NCBI RefSeq assembly: GCF_012641435.1
Contig: NZ_JABAIJ010000011.1
Coordinates: forward strand, 62,001 to 126,000
Direction of reading: 5' to 3'
DNA length: 64,000 nt
DNA from: Rhizobium sp. P38BS-XIX
GTDB lineage: Bacteria; Pseudomonadota; Alphaproteobacteria; Rhizobiales; Rhizobiaceae
Shown here piece after piece: positions 33,892-43,053 of the stretch; positions within the stretch are counted from its first letter, which is position 1, and each line of letters starts with the position of its first letter. The notes under the pieces are model-generated. The model worked only from the letters and a program-made list of their open reading frames with translations. It ran no database searches and was not told the origin of the DNA. A program made the position numbers and the translations under genes.

Positions 33892-35508
33892 TTAAGCGTC
33901 GGCCGCGATCATGTGTGCTGCCTTGGAGCCGATTGCCATCGCCGGGGCGTTGGTGTTGCCCGATGGGATGAAGGGAATGATCGAGCAGTCGATGACCCTC
34001 AGGCCATCAATGCCGCGCACCCTCAACCTCTCGTCGACAACAGACATGGGATCGTTGCTTGGCCCCATGCGTAGACTGCCGGAAGGGTGGTAGTTGGTTT
34101 TGACGGTCTGGCCGGCGAATTTGGCAAGGGCCTCATCATCCTGCATTGCCCGCCCGGGCAGAATTTCGTCGGCGATCTTCGACTTGAATGGTTCTGTTTC
34201 AAGCAGCTGGCGGGCAACTTTCAGCGAAGCGAGCGTCAGACGCAAATCGTCTGGGTCGCCGAAGAAATTGCAGTCGACTAGCGGCTGGTCTGCCGGGTTG
34301 GCCGAGCGCAGCTTGACGCTCCCGCGCGCCTTTGGCCGCAGCAGACATGAGGTGAAGGTGACACCATGGGTCGGCTTTGCGGATGAAACGTCGCGGTCGA
34401 GATAGACGATCGGTGCGCAATAGAGTTGGATCGTTGGCCGCGCGCCGCCGTCCGGATCATAAAACAGGCAGGCTTCGATACCCGTTGTCGTCACCGGACC
34501 GGAGTTGAATAAAAGATACTGGAGACCGTTACGAAACATAGGCCAGCCCTTATCCTCACCGAAATAACCGGACTTTGCTTTTGTTGTGGCGATGACGGGC
34601 ACTTCATGATGATCCTGCAGGTTGGCGCCGACACCGGGAAGATCCAATATCACGTCGATGCCGTGGGCTCGCAGATGATCCGCCGGCCCGATGCCGGAAA
34701 GCATCATCAGCTTGGCGCTGTTATAAGTCCCGGCCGCAACAAGGACTTCGCGGAGAGCGCGGACCGTATGGCTCTGCCCATTTTTCATATAGCTCACGCC
34801 CGTCGCCCGACCGTTTTCAATCAGAATGCGGTCGATGCGCGCCTCGGTGATGATATCCAGTCGTTCGTCGCCAGCAAGCGGATCGAGAAAGGCTTTCTTG
34901 GCGTCGGAGCGTTCGGTCTTTTTGCCCCATAATCCATAGGTGTGTTGCATGATGCCGACGCCGTTTTGCCTGACACCGTTGAAATCCGGATTGTAGGGAT
35001 GGCCGAGACCCTGAGCTGCTAGCAAAAAATCCTGCGTCGTGTCGCAGATATGTCGGGGTTCGGAGACGCGCAGATTACCTGCGATGCCGTGATACTGGTC
35101 GTTGAAGCGAGCATTGCCCTCGATCTCTTTGAAATGCGGCAGCATATCGCCGTAGGACCATTCCGTTCCGTTGCCGAGATGAGCTGCCCAATGATCGTAA
35201 TCCTCTTTTTGGCCGCGCATATAGACCATGGCGTTTACGGCGCTGCCACCGCCGAGGGCCTTGGCAACGGGAACGATCGGACCACGGCCGCCAAGCTGCG
35301 GTTGCGCGGTCGTGCTGTGCATCTCGAGGAAATCATCGCGCGCAAGATATTTCATATAGCCAGCTGGAAAGGCCATCAACTTGGCGATATCGCGCGGGCC
35401 GCGTTCGATGATCAAAACTGAAAACCCGTAATCGCGGACCAGCCGCATGGCCGCGACGCAGGCTGAAGAGCCGCCGCCGGCAATGATGAAGTCATATGCT
35501 TTTGCCAT
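33892..35508 (-). CDS. GMC-family FAD-dependent oxidoreductase
   Basis: A 538-residue glucose-methanol-choline oxidoreductase. The N-terminal FAD loop is IIAGGGSSACVAAMRL, the GMC signature is KALGGGSAVNAMVYMRGQ, the second signature region is AGTYNSAKLMMLSGIGP, and the active-site His is in NYHPSGSLRMG with GNTNAPAMAIGSKAA after it. It resembles choline- and alcohol-dehydrogenase-type members rather than oxidases; the substrate is unknown. It converges on the FdhF/YdeP gene and is transcribed away from the putA terminator region. Confidence 0.92.
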   Translation of the reverse strand: MAKAYDFIIAGGGSSACVAAMRLVRDYGFSVLIIERGPRDIAKLMAFPAGYMKYLARDDFLEMHSTTAQPQLGGRGPIVPVAKALGGGSAVNAMVYMRGQKEDYDHWAAHLGNGTEWSYGDMLPHFKEIEGNARFNDQYHGIAGNLRVSEPRHICDTTQDFLLAAQGLGHPYNPDFNGVRQNGVGIMQHTYGLWGKKTERSDAKKAFLDPLAGDERLDIITEARIDRILIENGRATGVSYMKNGQSHTVRALREVLVAAGTYNSAKLMMLSGIGPADHLRAHGIDVILDLPGVGANLQDHHEVPVIATTKAKSGYFGEDKGWPMFRNGLQYLLFNSGPVTTTGIEACLFYDPDGGARPTIQLYCAPIVYLDRDVSSAKPTHGVTFTSCLLRPKARGSVKLRSANPADQPLVDCNFFGDPDDLRLTLASLKVARQLLETEPFKSKIADEILPGRAMQDDEALAKFAGQTVKTNYHPSGSLRMGPSNDPMSVVDERLRVRGIDGLRVIDCSIIPFIPSGNTNAPAMAIGSKAAHMIAADA

Positions 35509-35987
35509 GAAAACCCCTCTGACCCCCTCGTGTATCGGCCAGCATCAATTCGGCGTATGCCACGAGAATCCCACGTCAACTCTCTTCAAATCATCCAACT
35601 GCGTCAAACGATGAGTGGGTGGGTGGTGCGAAAACATCTGATTTATCGAAGTCGCGCCCTCGTTTGCCAAAATGCCGTCGTCGGTCGGCTGGACATCTTC
35701 CGTCTGACGTTAGAGGTCGTGTGTACCGCCGATATATTCGGTGACGACCCTGATGCGCAGGTCGTTCTCTGTGCTGGAGTTGAAATGGAGGCGCAGGGGC
35801 GCGTAACAACACGCATCGGACTGCACGAAAAAAAGCAGCCGGACTTCGATCAGCCCGACTGCCTTGATCCCGTTTTGCCGTTAGCGCGGTTCAGCTTTTC
35901 ACGGAATCCCGAACCGCTCTATCTCTTTGTTTTCACGCAATTCCGGACGGAAAAACGCTGCGCACTTTTCCTGGAATACTCTAGACT
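35509..35987. other. intergenic region between GMC and putA genes
   Basis: 479 bases. The right part holds a terminator for putA; the left 300 bases should include the promoter of the GMC gene. A 182-codon plus-strand frame spans it but runs into putA and has no family resemblance or ribosome site, so I treat the region as non-coding. Confidence 0.6.
35828..35862 (-). terminator. rho-independent terminator of putA
   Basis: Read on the minus strand, GCAGTCGGGC and GTCCGGCTGC pair over ten positions (two G-U) and are followed by seven T. It lies about 125 bases after the putA stop. Confidence 0.8.
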
Positions 35988-38900
35988 TCAGCCGATCGTC
36001 ATCAAGCTCGCATTGCCACCGGCTGCTGCCGTATTGATCGAGGTCGTGACTTCCTCGAGCAACCAGTTCAGGCAGTAGGCGTCGGGGTTCTCAGCAATTT
36101 CCTCACTGGAGGCTGCCTGTGTCAGGACCAGCGGTCCGGGGATAGCGGAGATTGCCTTGATCGCCTGCCTCATGCGGTCCGCATTCCCCTCGATGAGGGC
36201 GCCGGCGAATGGTCCGTCTGCGGCCCAGTCCTTGGACCATGAAATGAGGGCTGCTACTTCCCCAGGTAAATCGCGAAGCTCTTCCTGGAAACCGGACGCG
36301 GCGTCGATCACGATCGAATTGCCTGTCGCCAGTGCGGCTGCGATCTGCGAGTGCAGGCCGAAAGCAGTCTCGGGGACGAGAAGAACGCGGCCGCGCGGAT
36401 GGAGCGCATAGAGGTTCATCTCGCCAACGGGGCCCGACAATTCCGTATTGAAGCCCAGAGACGATCTGGCTGCGATGTCCCGTGCCCGCTTGGCGGCATC
36501 ATCCGCTCCCTTGCTCTCCAGCCAGCGAAGATAGTCCGTCATTGCCTGGGTGGATATCACGGACGCGTCGCGCAATGGCTCCGTCGCGGATACCATCAGA
36601 CGGCGCAGGTACATGGGGCCGCCTGCCTTCGGGCCGGTGCCGGAGAGGCCGCGTCCACCGAAGGGTTGTACACCGACGACGGCTCCGATGATGTTGCGGT
36701 TGACGTAAAGGTTGCCCGCTTTCACGCGTCCCGTAACATGTGCGATCGTATCGTCGAGCCGGGTGTGGAGGCCGAAGGTGAGGCCGTAACCCGAAGCGTT
36801 GACATCGTCGATCAGCTTGTCGAGCCCCTTGCGCTTGTAGCGAATGATGTGGAGGACGGGGCCGAAGACCTCGCGTTTCAGGTCGGAAAGTCTCTTTAGT
36901 TCAATAATCGTCGGCGCGACAAAAGTGCCGTTGGCGGCGCTATCGGGCAGATCGAGCTGCTCAACGCGGCAGCCAAGCTCGCGCATCCGCTCAATATGCT
37001 GGTTGATTCCGCGCCTGGCGTTTTCATCGATGACGGGGCCGATGTCGATAGCAAGGCGATCGGTTCGGCCAACGGAAAGTTCGCGAAGCGCGCCGCGCAG
37101 CATGGTCAGGGTGCGATCCGCGACCTCGTCTTGCAGGCACAGGACGCGGAGTGCGGAGCAGCGCTGGCCCGCACTGTCGAAGGCGGAGGCGATGACATCA
37201 GCGACGACCTGTTCGGCCAATGCCGAGGAATCGACGATCATGCCGTTCTGGCCGCCGGTTTCCGCGATTAGCGGGATGGGCTTGCCGAACTTCGACAGCC
37301 GGTCGGTAAGCTGCGTCTGAATGAGACGTGCGACTTCCGTCGAGCCAGTGAACATAACGCCGGCAGTTTGAGGCGCGCCAACCAGTGCCGCGCCCATGCT
37401 GCCGCTACCCGGCACGAACTGCAAGACGCCGCGCGGAATGCCGGCTTCATGCAGGATACGGACGCCCTGAGCGGCGATAAGCGGCGTATTGCCGGCCGGC
37501 TTGGCGACGACAGGATTTCCGGCAACCAGCGCGGCTGCGACTTGACCCGTGAAGATCGCCAACGGAAAGTTCCATGGGCTGATGCAGACGACCGGGCCGA
37601 GCGGCACGCTCTCTGGTGACAGCACGTCGCGTGCCTGTGCGGCGTAGTAGCGCAGAAAGTCGATCGCTTCTCTGACCTCGCCGACTGCATTTGCAGCAGA
37701 CTTTCCGGCCTCGCGGATCGCCAAGCCGACGAGCGCGGGCATGTCTGCCTGCATCAAATCAGCGGCGCGCTCGAGAATGGCCGCGCGTGCATCGGGCGTG
37801 ACCGCTGCCCATGTGGCGGCCGCTTCCGCCGAAAGGCGCATGACGTCGGCAGCATCCTCAGGAGCAAGCTCTGTGACTTCGCCGACACGGTCGGAGTGAT
37901 CGGCAGGATTAAGGATCGGGCGTACTGCGCCGCGCTCCGAGCCATCGGCCAGCAACGGCTTTGCGACCCAGTCATTGGCAGCCGAGGCAAGAAGCTGTTG
38001 CGAGAGATTGTAAAGCGCCGCCTCGTTTGACAGATCGATACCAGCCGAGTTCCTGCGAACGCTCCCAAACAGGTTCGCGGGAAGGGCAATCCTCTCGTGT
38101 TGTGCACCCATGACAGGCATAGACCGCACCACGTCCACCGGGTCGGCAATCAGCTCGGAAACGGAAACTGCGGGATCGGCGATCTTGTTGACGAAGGATG
38201 AATTTGCGCCGTTCTCCAGCAAGCGGCGGACGAGATAAGCAAGCAATGTTTCGTGCGTGCCGACAGGGGCATAGATCCGGCAGGGCCGATCAAGATTTTC
38301 GCGGCCGACCACTTCTTCGTAAAGGGGCTCGCCCATGCCATGCAGGCACTGGAACTCATATTTGCCCACCGTGAATTCGCTTCCAGCCATCTGGTAGATG
38401 GTGGCCAGCGTCTGGGCGTTGTGCGTGGCAAATTGCGGGAAGACGACATCGGTTGCCGAAAGCAGCTTTTTGGCGCAGGCGACATAGGAGACGTCTGTAT
38501 AGATCTTGCGTGTGTAGACTGGAAAGCCTTCCAGACCCTCCAGTTGCGCGCGCTTGATCTCGGCATCCCAATAGGCACCCTTGACCAGGCGCACCATCAA
38601 TCGGTGTCCCGAGCGCCGGGCAAGATCAATGATGAAATCGAGAACGAAGGGGCAGCGCTTGCCGTAGGCCTGGACGACGAAGCCAATGCCATCCCAACCG
38701 GACAGATCAGGATCGAGGCAGAGCGCCTCCAACAGATCAAGCGACAATTCCAGCCGATCCGCCTCCTCGGCATCAATATTCAGACCGATGTTATATCGCT
38801 TGGAAAGAAGAGCGAGCGCCTTCACCTTCGGCAACAGCTCACGCATGACCCTGTCGGTCTGTGAACGCGAATAGCGCGGGTGCAGCGCCGAGAGCTTGAT

Positions 38901-39692
38901 GGAAATGCCCGGACCTTCGTAGATGCCGCGTCCGGCAGAGGCCTTGCCGATTGCGTTGATGGCGGTCTCATAATCCCGATAGTAGCGCTCGGCGTCGGCA
39001 TGCGTCGTTGCGGCTTCGCCGAGCATATCGTAGGAATACCGAAAGCCTTTGGCCTCGAGGGAGCGGGCACGCCGCAACGCCTCATTGATCGTTTCGCCCG
39101 TCACGAATTGCTCGCCCATCATGCGCATGGCCATGTCGACGCCGCGGCGAATGACCGGCTCGCCGGCGCGGGCTATAAGCCGTGTCAAGGACGCCGAGAG
39201 CTTGCTCTCGCTGACCGTCGATGTCAGCTTGCCGGTAACGACCAAACCCCATGTCGCGGCATTGACGAACATTGAGCGACCGCCACCCAGATGCGATTTC
39301 CAGTCACCGCCGGCGATTTTGTCGCGAATGAGGGCGTCGCGGGTTGCTGTGTCGGGAATACGCAGCAAAGCCTCGGCAAGGCACATCAGCGCCACACCTT
39401 CCTGGCTCGACAAGGAATACTCCTGCACCAGTCCCTCGACGCCCGTGCCCTTGTGTTTGGCGCGCAGTGCCTCGATGAGTTTCTTCGCTGTCTTCTTTGC
39501 TGCCTCGCGAACCGGCTCCGGCAGAGTTGCCGCTTCCACGAGTACCGGGACACACTCAGTCTCGGGAAGACGATAGGCGGCGGTGATCGCTTTTCGAAGC
39601 GGGCTTTGAGGCTGGATCGGCGGAGCAAATTGCGAAAACGGGGCAGCTTCCGGCGAGGGTTCTTCCGTGGCGCTTGCGACAGTGGCAGTCAT
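35988..39692 (-). CDS. putA: bifunctional proline dehydrogenase / P5C dehydrogenase
   Basis: A 1234-residue PutA that oxidises proline to glutamate in two steps. The FAD-dependent proline dehydrogenase barrel occupies roughly residues 120-520 (GPGISIKLSALHPRYSR, MVRLVKGAYWDAEIKRAQ). The aldehyde dehydrogenase domain follows, with ISPWNFPLAIFTGQ, the catalytic C845 in AGQRCSALRVL, and GGRGLSGTGPKAGGP. A C-terminal domain of about 200 residues closes the protein. The N-terminal ribbon-helix-helix of enteric PutA is absent, so regulation must come from elsewhere, here the divergent Lrp-type gene. The start at 39692 follows GAGG; the frame extends six codons upstream. Confidence 0.96.
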   Translation of the reverse strand: MTATVASATEEPSPEAAPFSQFAPPIQPQSPLRKAITAAYRLPETECVPVLVEAATLPEPVREAAKKTAKKLIEALRAKHKGTGVEGLVQEYSLSSQEGVALMCLAEALLRIPDTATRDALIRDKIAGGDWKSHLGGGRSMFVNAATWGLVVTGKLTSTVSESKLSASLTRLIARAGEPVIRRGVDMAMRMMGEQFVTGETINEALRRARSLEAKGFRYSYDMLGEAATTHADAERYYRDYETAINAIGKASAGRGIYEGPGISIKLSALHPRYSRSQTDRVMRELLPKVKALALLSKRYNIGLNIDAEEADRLELSLDLLEALCLDPDLSGWDGIGFVVQAYGKRCPFVLDFIIDLARRSGHRLMVRLVKGAYWDAEIKRAQLEGLEGFPVYTRKIYTDVSYVACAKKLLSATDVVFPQFATHNAQTLATIYQMAGSEFTVGKYEFQCLHGMGEPLYEEVVGRENLDRPCRIYAPVGTHETLLAYLVRRLLENGANSSFVNKIADPAVSVSELIADPVDVVRSMPVMGAQHERIALPANLFGSVRRNSAGIDLSNEAALYNLSQQLLASAANDWVAKPLLADGSERGAVRPILNPADHSDRVGEVTELAPEDAADVMRLSAEAAATWAAVTPDARAAILERAADLMQADMPALVGLAIREAGKSAANAVGEVREAIDFLRYYAAQARDVLSPESVPLGPVVCISPWNFPLAIFTGQVAAALVAGNPVVAKPAGNTPLIAAQGVRILHEAGIPRGVLQFVPGSGSMGAALVGAPQTAGVMFTGSTEVARLIQTQLTDRLSKFGKPIPLIAETGGQNGMIVDSSALAEQVVADVIASAFDSAGQRCSALRVLCLQDEVADRTLTMLRGALRELSVGRTDRLAIDIGPVIDENARRGINQHIERMRELGCRVEQLDLPDSAANGTFVAPTIIELKRLSDLKREVFGPVLHIIRYKRKGLDKLIDDVNASGYGLTFGLHTRLDDTIAHVTGRVKAGNLYVNRNIIGAVVGVQPFGGRGLSGTGPKAGGPMYLRRLMVSATEPLRDASVISTQAMTDYLRWLESKGADDAAKRARDIAARSSLGFNTELSGPVGEMNLYALHPRGRVLLVPETAFGLHSQIAAALATGNSIVIDAASGFQEELRDLPGEVAALISWSKDWAADGPFAGALIEGNADRMRQAIKAISAIPGPLVLTQAASSEEIAENPDAYCLNWLLEEVTTSINTAAAGGNASLMTIG

Positions 39693-39831
39693 GATAACCT
39701 CAAGGTGCAAGGGGACCGATGATTTGACGGGGCGTTAGCGACACGGCCCGGGAAACCCTCCCGTTGCTTCGCTGCGAACATACTTCATTCCGAAAAAGCG
39801 TTCCGCCTTGAAACTATGGCTTTCCAGGCAT

Positions 39832-39844
39832 ATTGAACTTCAAT
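39832..39844. promoter_or_regulatory. candidate PutR operator
   Basis: A perfect palindrome ATTGAA-C-TTCAAT, followed at once by a second imperfect repeat (TGAA-N6-TTCA), 20 bases before the Lrp-type gene and in the gap shared with putA. AT-rich dyads of this kind suit Lrp/AsnC regulators. Confidence 0.5.
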
Positions 39845-39864
39845 GAAGTCAATTTCAAATAGGA

Positions 39865-40338
39865 ATGCCTACAAAAATGATCAAATCCAGTGAAATCGAC
39901 CAGTTCGATCAGAAGATCCTCGATGCACTGGTCGAAGACGGGCGTATGTCGATTACCGAGCTTTCCGAGCGGGTCGGCCTTTCCAAGACACCCTGCCAGG
40001 CGCGGCTGAAGAAACTGATCGATTCAGGTTATATCGATGGCTTCAAGGCGGTGCTTAATCCCATCAAGCTTGGCCTCGATCATGTCGCCTTCGCCGAGGT
40101 CAAACTGACGGATACGCGCGAAGAGGCCCTGCTCAGCTTCAACAATGCGATCAAGAAGATCAAGGAAATCGAGGAGTGCCATATGATTGCGGGGCGCTTC
40201 GACTATCTGCTGAAGGTGCGCACATCGGACATCCGTCGCTACCGTATCGTGCTCGGCGAAAAGATTTCCAGTTTACCGTTCGTCGCGAGCACATCGACCA
40301 ATGTTGTCATGCAATCCGTGAAGGAAAACTGGTCGTAA
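39865..40338 (+). CDS. putR: Lrp/AsnC-family regulator, probable activator of putA
   Basis: A 157-residue feast/famine regulator: helix-turn-helix at residues 15-60 (ILDALVEDGRMSITELSERVGLSKTPCQARLKKL in pieces) and an RAM ligand-binding domain (HVAFAEVKLTD, IEECHMIAGRFDYLLKVRTSD). It is divergent from putA, as in Agrobacterium, where PutR activates putA in response to proline. The ATG at 39865 is very close to AGGA; the in-frame ATG at 39877 is a possible alternative. Confidence 0.85.
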   Translation: MPTKMIKSSEIDQFDQKILDALVEDGRMSITELSERVGLSKTPCQARLKKLIDSGYIDGFKAVLNPIKLGLDHVAFAEVKLTDTREEALLSFNNAIKKIKEIEECHMIAGRFDYLLKVRTSDIRRYRIVLGEKISSLPFVASTSTNVVMQSVKENWS

Positions 40339-40482
40339 GTCCGGGGGGGCGTCAGGGACATCCTTACTCGCTGGAGAGAGGCGCCATCCTCCAATTCATC
40401 TTGCCGGCTAAACAATCACCTAGATTTTGCCATCCGAATCGGATCAACCCGCCAAAGCCAGAATGAGTATGGTGGAGTATGC

Positions 40483-40749
40483 ATGGAAATGAATGCAAGC
40501 GACCGCGACCTTGTTGAGGTCATGAAGCGGTACTTTGCGGTGAAGGCCGAAGTTGACGATGTGAAGACCCGGCTTGAAGCGGCAAGACGGGAAAGCGGCG
40601 AGGAAATCGTCGTGTTTTACAACCCGCGCACCAATGGCGACCACGCCGCCGATATCATGCGTTCGCACGCGCTCAAGCAGGAATTGGCGCGTCTGATGGA
40701 ATGGGCAGAGGCCTGGGGTCGGCAGAGTCTGACGAACGACCGCGCCTGA
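40483..40749 (+). CDS. small charged helical protein, unknown function
   Basis: An 88-residue protein starting MEMNASDRDLVEVMKRYFAVKAEVDD. It is rich in charged residues with heptad-like spacing (likely one long helix or coiled coil up to residue 40) and has neither a signal peptide nor cysteines. TGGAG lies five bases before the ATG, which supports translation. I do not recognise a family. It stands between the Lrp-type gene and the convergent tautomerase gene. Confidence 0.6.
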   Translation: MEMNASDRDLVEVMKRYFAVKAEVDDVKTRLEAARRESGEEIVVFYNPRTNGDHAADIMRSHALKQELARLMEWAEAWGRQSLTNDRA

Positions 40750-40780
40750 CGATCGCATTCGATCGCCAGGCGTGATGATG

Positions 40781-40808
40781 AAATCGGATAAGTTTAACTA
40801 TCCGATTT
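40781..40808. terminator. perfect inverted repeat between convergent small genes
   Basis: AAATCGGATA / TATCCGATTT, a 10-bp stem with an 8-base loop that includes the tautomerase stop codon. It may act as a two-way terminator, though it is AT-rich and has no long T-tract. Confidence 0.5.
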
Positions 40809-40979
40809 CAGCTTGCCTGCCGTCGCCCAGGAATCCTTCGAAATTTCCGTGATGACGATTTCTACCGATTCTGGCGGGCAAGCGAGCGTTTCGACGGCAA
40901 CCTTGGTTGCCTCGCGAACGAAGGCACGCTTCTGGTCTTGTGTGCGTCCGGGATGCATTTCCAAGCGCAAGATAGGCAT
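40794..40979 (-). CDS. 4-oxalocrotonate tautomerase family protein
   Basis: A 61-residue protein in the typical size range of this family (about 60-75 residues). It starts MPILRLEMHPGRTQDQKRAF; after removal of Met, Pro1 is the catalytic base. The start at 40979 follows a strong AAGGAG, and an upstream in-frame extension of seven codons is rejected because Pro must be N-terminal. The C-terminal half (CPPESVEIVITEISKDSWATAG) is characteristic. The physiological substrate is unknown. It is divergent from a LysR gene that may control it. Confidence 0.85.
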   Translation of the reverse strand: MPILRLEMHPGRTQDQKRAFVREATKVAVETLACPPESVEIVITEISKDSWATAGKLKSDS

Positions 40980-41095
40980 GACGACTCCTTGATAGAACAT
41001 GGCCTGATATTCGGCCGACGCGGACTATCCTGCAAAACCTCCGAATGATAAATACGCTATTAATTGCGTCATTCCAAACCTGAGGGTTGGTAATC

Positions 41096-41980
41096 ATGGA
41101 TAAGCTTGCTGGTATGGCGATGTTCGTGAAGGTCGTCGAGGAAGGCAGCTTTGCCGCTGCGGCGGAGATCAGCCGCGTATCGGCGACGATGGTCGCCAAG
41201 CATATCGGCACGATCGAGAAACGCCTCGGGGCACGGCTGCTTCACCGAACGACGCGCCGTCATCATCTGACCGAGGTGGGCAGGCTCTATTACGAGCGCT
41301 GCAAGACGGTCCTTGCGGAAGTCGATGCCGCCGAGGCGTCCGCATCGGAGTTGCAGTCGGCGCCGCGCGGTCGGCTTCGACTGGTGGCGCCCGTCAGCTT
41401 CGGAACGCAAAGTCTCGTCCCGGCACTCGTCGATTACATCAATCAGAATCTCGAGGTCAGCGTCGATCTGGCACTCGACAACAATCCGCACGACTTGATT
41501 GGAGAGGGCTATGAACTTGGGATTCATATCGGTGATCTGAAGGATACCAATCTGGTGGCGCGGGCGCTGAAACCTTATCGACGCATCCTTGCCGCATCGT
41601 CTGATTATCTCAACCGCTTTGGCCGGCCCGAATGTCCCGAGGATCTCGTCAATCACATGTGTCTCGGCCATTCCTATTGGCGGCTGCAGGGGCGCTGGCA
41701 TCTGATGGGGCCTGGCGACGAAGTGCGGGAGATTGCGATCAAGGGCCGCTTCACCACGAACCAGGGTGGGGCCTTGCGGGTTGCGGCTCTTCATGGAGCA
41801 GGGATCGTTCTGCAACCGGAGTTGCTTTTGGCCGCGGATATTGATGCCGGCAGGCTCGAACTCGTCCTGCCGCAGTGGTCTTACAAGCCGGTCCCCATGC
41901 ATTTGGTGTACGCGCCGGATCGCCGTCCAACTGCGATGCTGCGCAGCGTTATCGATTTCCTGGTGGCTCGCTTTGGCTGA
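41096..41980 (+). CDS. LysR-family transcriptional regulator
   Basis: A 294-residue LTTR of the CrgA/DmlR-like branch: helix-turn-helix at residues 1-60 (MAMFVKVVEEGSFAAAAEI, RLGARLLHRTTRRHHLTEVG) and an effector domain (LRLVAPVSFGTQSLVPAL, GYELGIHIGDLKDTNL). The ATG at 41096 is preferred; TTG/GTG codons in frame exist upstream. Divergent from the tautomerase gene with a 116-base gap, so that gene is its likely target. Confidence 0.9.
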   Translation: MDKLAGMAMFVKVVEEGSFAAAAEISRVSATMVAKHIGTIEKRLGARLLHRTTRRHHLTEVGRLYYERCKTVLAEVDAAEASASELQSAPRGRLRLVAPVSFGTQSLVPALVDYINQNLEVSVDLALDNNPHDLIGEGYELGIHIGDLKDTNLVARALKPYRRILAASSDYLNRFGRPECPEDLVNHMCLGHSYWRLQGRWHLMGPGDEVREIAIKGRFTTNQGGALRVAALHGAGIVLQPELLLAADIDAGRLELVLPQWSYKPVPMHLVYAPDRRPTAMLRSVIDFLVARFG

Positions 41981-42048
41981 TAGGTCGGCCCTTTCACGGC
42001 GCACGAAACTATGATCGAATCTGATCATGGGCTTGAAGGAGTGAGGGT

Positions 42049-43053
42049 GTGGGCAAGGTCACACTGAAGGATGTCGCGGCTGCGGCGGGCGTTGGACCGG
42101 CGACGGTAGAGCGTGCGCTGAATGGGCGCGGGAATGTCTCGCCCGAAACGGCAGAAAAGATATTGATTGCCGCCAAGCGGCTCGGCTATCGCGCACCTCT
42201 TGCTGGAACCAGGCACGGACTGGTGCGCATCGAAGTCGTGCTGCTCCGACCCGAGACCTATTTCTACTCGAGGCTCAATCGTGCCTTTGAGCGGATCGCC
42301 GCTTTGCTTGACAAGGATATTTTGATCCAACGGACCTTCGCAAAGGAAGACGATCCCGTCGAATTCTCGCGCCACATTATGAATCCGCAGGCACGCCGTT
42401 CCGCCCTGATCGTTGTTGCGCCGGACCATCCCGATGTGGTTGGAAGCGTTCGTAAAGCGGCTGGCGGCGGCATACCGGTGGTGCAGATCATGACGCGGCC
42501 TGCGCCCGAACTCGCCTACGTTGGTATCGACAACGAGGCGGCAGGCCGCACCGCCGCCTTCTATATGACTCGCATGCAGGCCGGCACTCCGGGAAGGTTC
42601 GTCGCACTCTGCCACAGCGGCGCTTATGAAAACCATAAGGCCCGTATTCGGGGCTTTTCCGATTATCTGCTGGCCCATGCCAATCCGGGACATCGCTTCG
42701 TTGAAGTGATGTTCGATGAAGACGATGAGATGAAGACGATGGAGATGCTGTCGGCCGCATTCGCCAGGTATCCGGATCTTTGTGGCCTTTATAGTGCCGG
42801 CGGCGACAACGCGGCAATCGCGACGATCCTGCTGCGTCATCGCAAGCAGTCGATCTTCTGGGTGGGACATGAGCTTTCGGAGGCGACCCGTGGTTACCTC
42901 AAAGAGGGCTTGATGACGATCGTCCTCGACCAAGCGCCGGAAGTTCAGGCACGACGCGCCGTAGATCTGACGTTGAAGCGTCTTGGCCTGATCGATACCG
43001 ATATTGATTCCGAGCCTGTTCGCTTTTTGACGATGACGTCGGAAGGCCTCTGA
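42049..43053 (+). CDS. LacI-family transcriptional regulator
   Basis: A 334-residue regulator starting with GTG after AAGGAG. The N-terminal helix-turn-helix is classical (KVTLKDVAAAAGVGPATVERALNGRGNVSPETAEK in pieces, then the hinge), and the remainder is a type I periplasmic-binding fold (YVGIDNEAAGRTAAFYM, CGLYSAGGDNAAIATILL). It probably senses a sugar or polyol. The stop codon is adjacent to the end of a convergent LysR gene. No sugar transporter or catabolic gene lies next to it, so its regulon is elsewhere or unknown. Confidence 0.9.
   Translation: MGKVTLKDVAAAAGVGPATVERALNGRGNVSPETAEKILIAAKRLGYRAPLAGTRHGLVRIEVVLLRPETYFYSRLNRAFERIAALLDKDILIQRTFAKEDDPVEFSRHIMNPQARRSALIVVAPDHPDVVGSVRKAAGGGIPVVQIMTRPAPELAYVGIDNEAAGRTAAFYMTRMQAGTPGRFVALCHSGAYENHKARIRGFSDYLLAHANPGHRFVEVMFDEDDEMKTMEMLSAAFARYPDLCGLYSAGGDNAAIATILLRHRKQSIFWVGHELSEATRGYLKEGLMTIVLDQAPEVQARRAVDLTLKRLGLIDTDIDSEPVRFLTMTSEGL

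Noticed and set aside
35530..36078. 182-codon plus-strand frame between the GMC and putA genes
   Set aside because: It runs 90 bases into putA on the opposite strand, crosses the putA terminator, has no ribosome site and no family resemblance.
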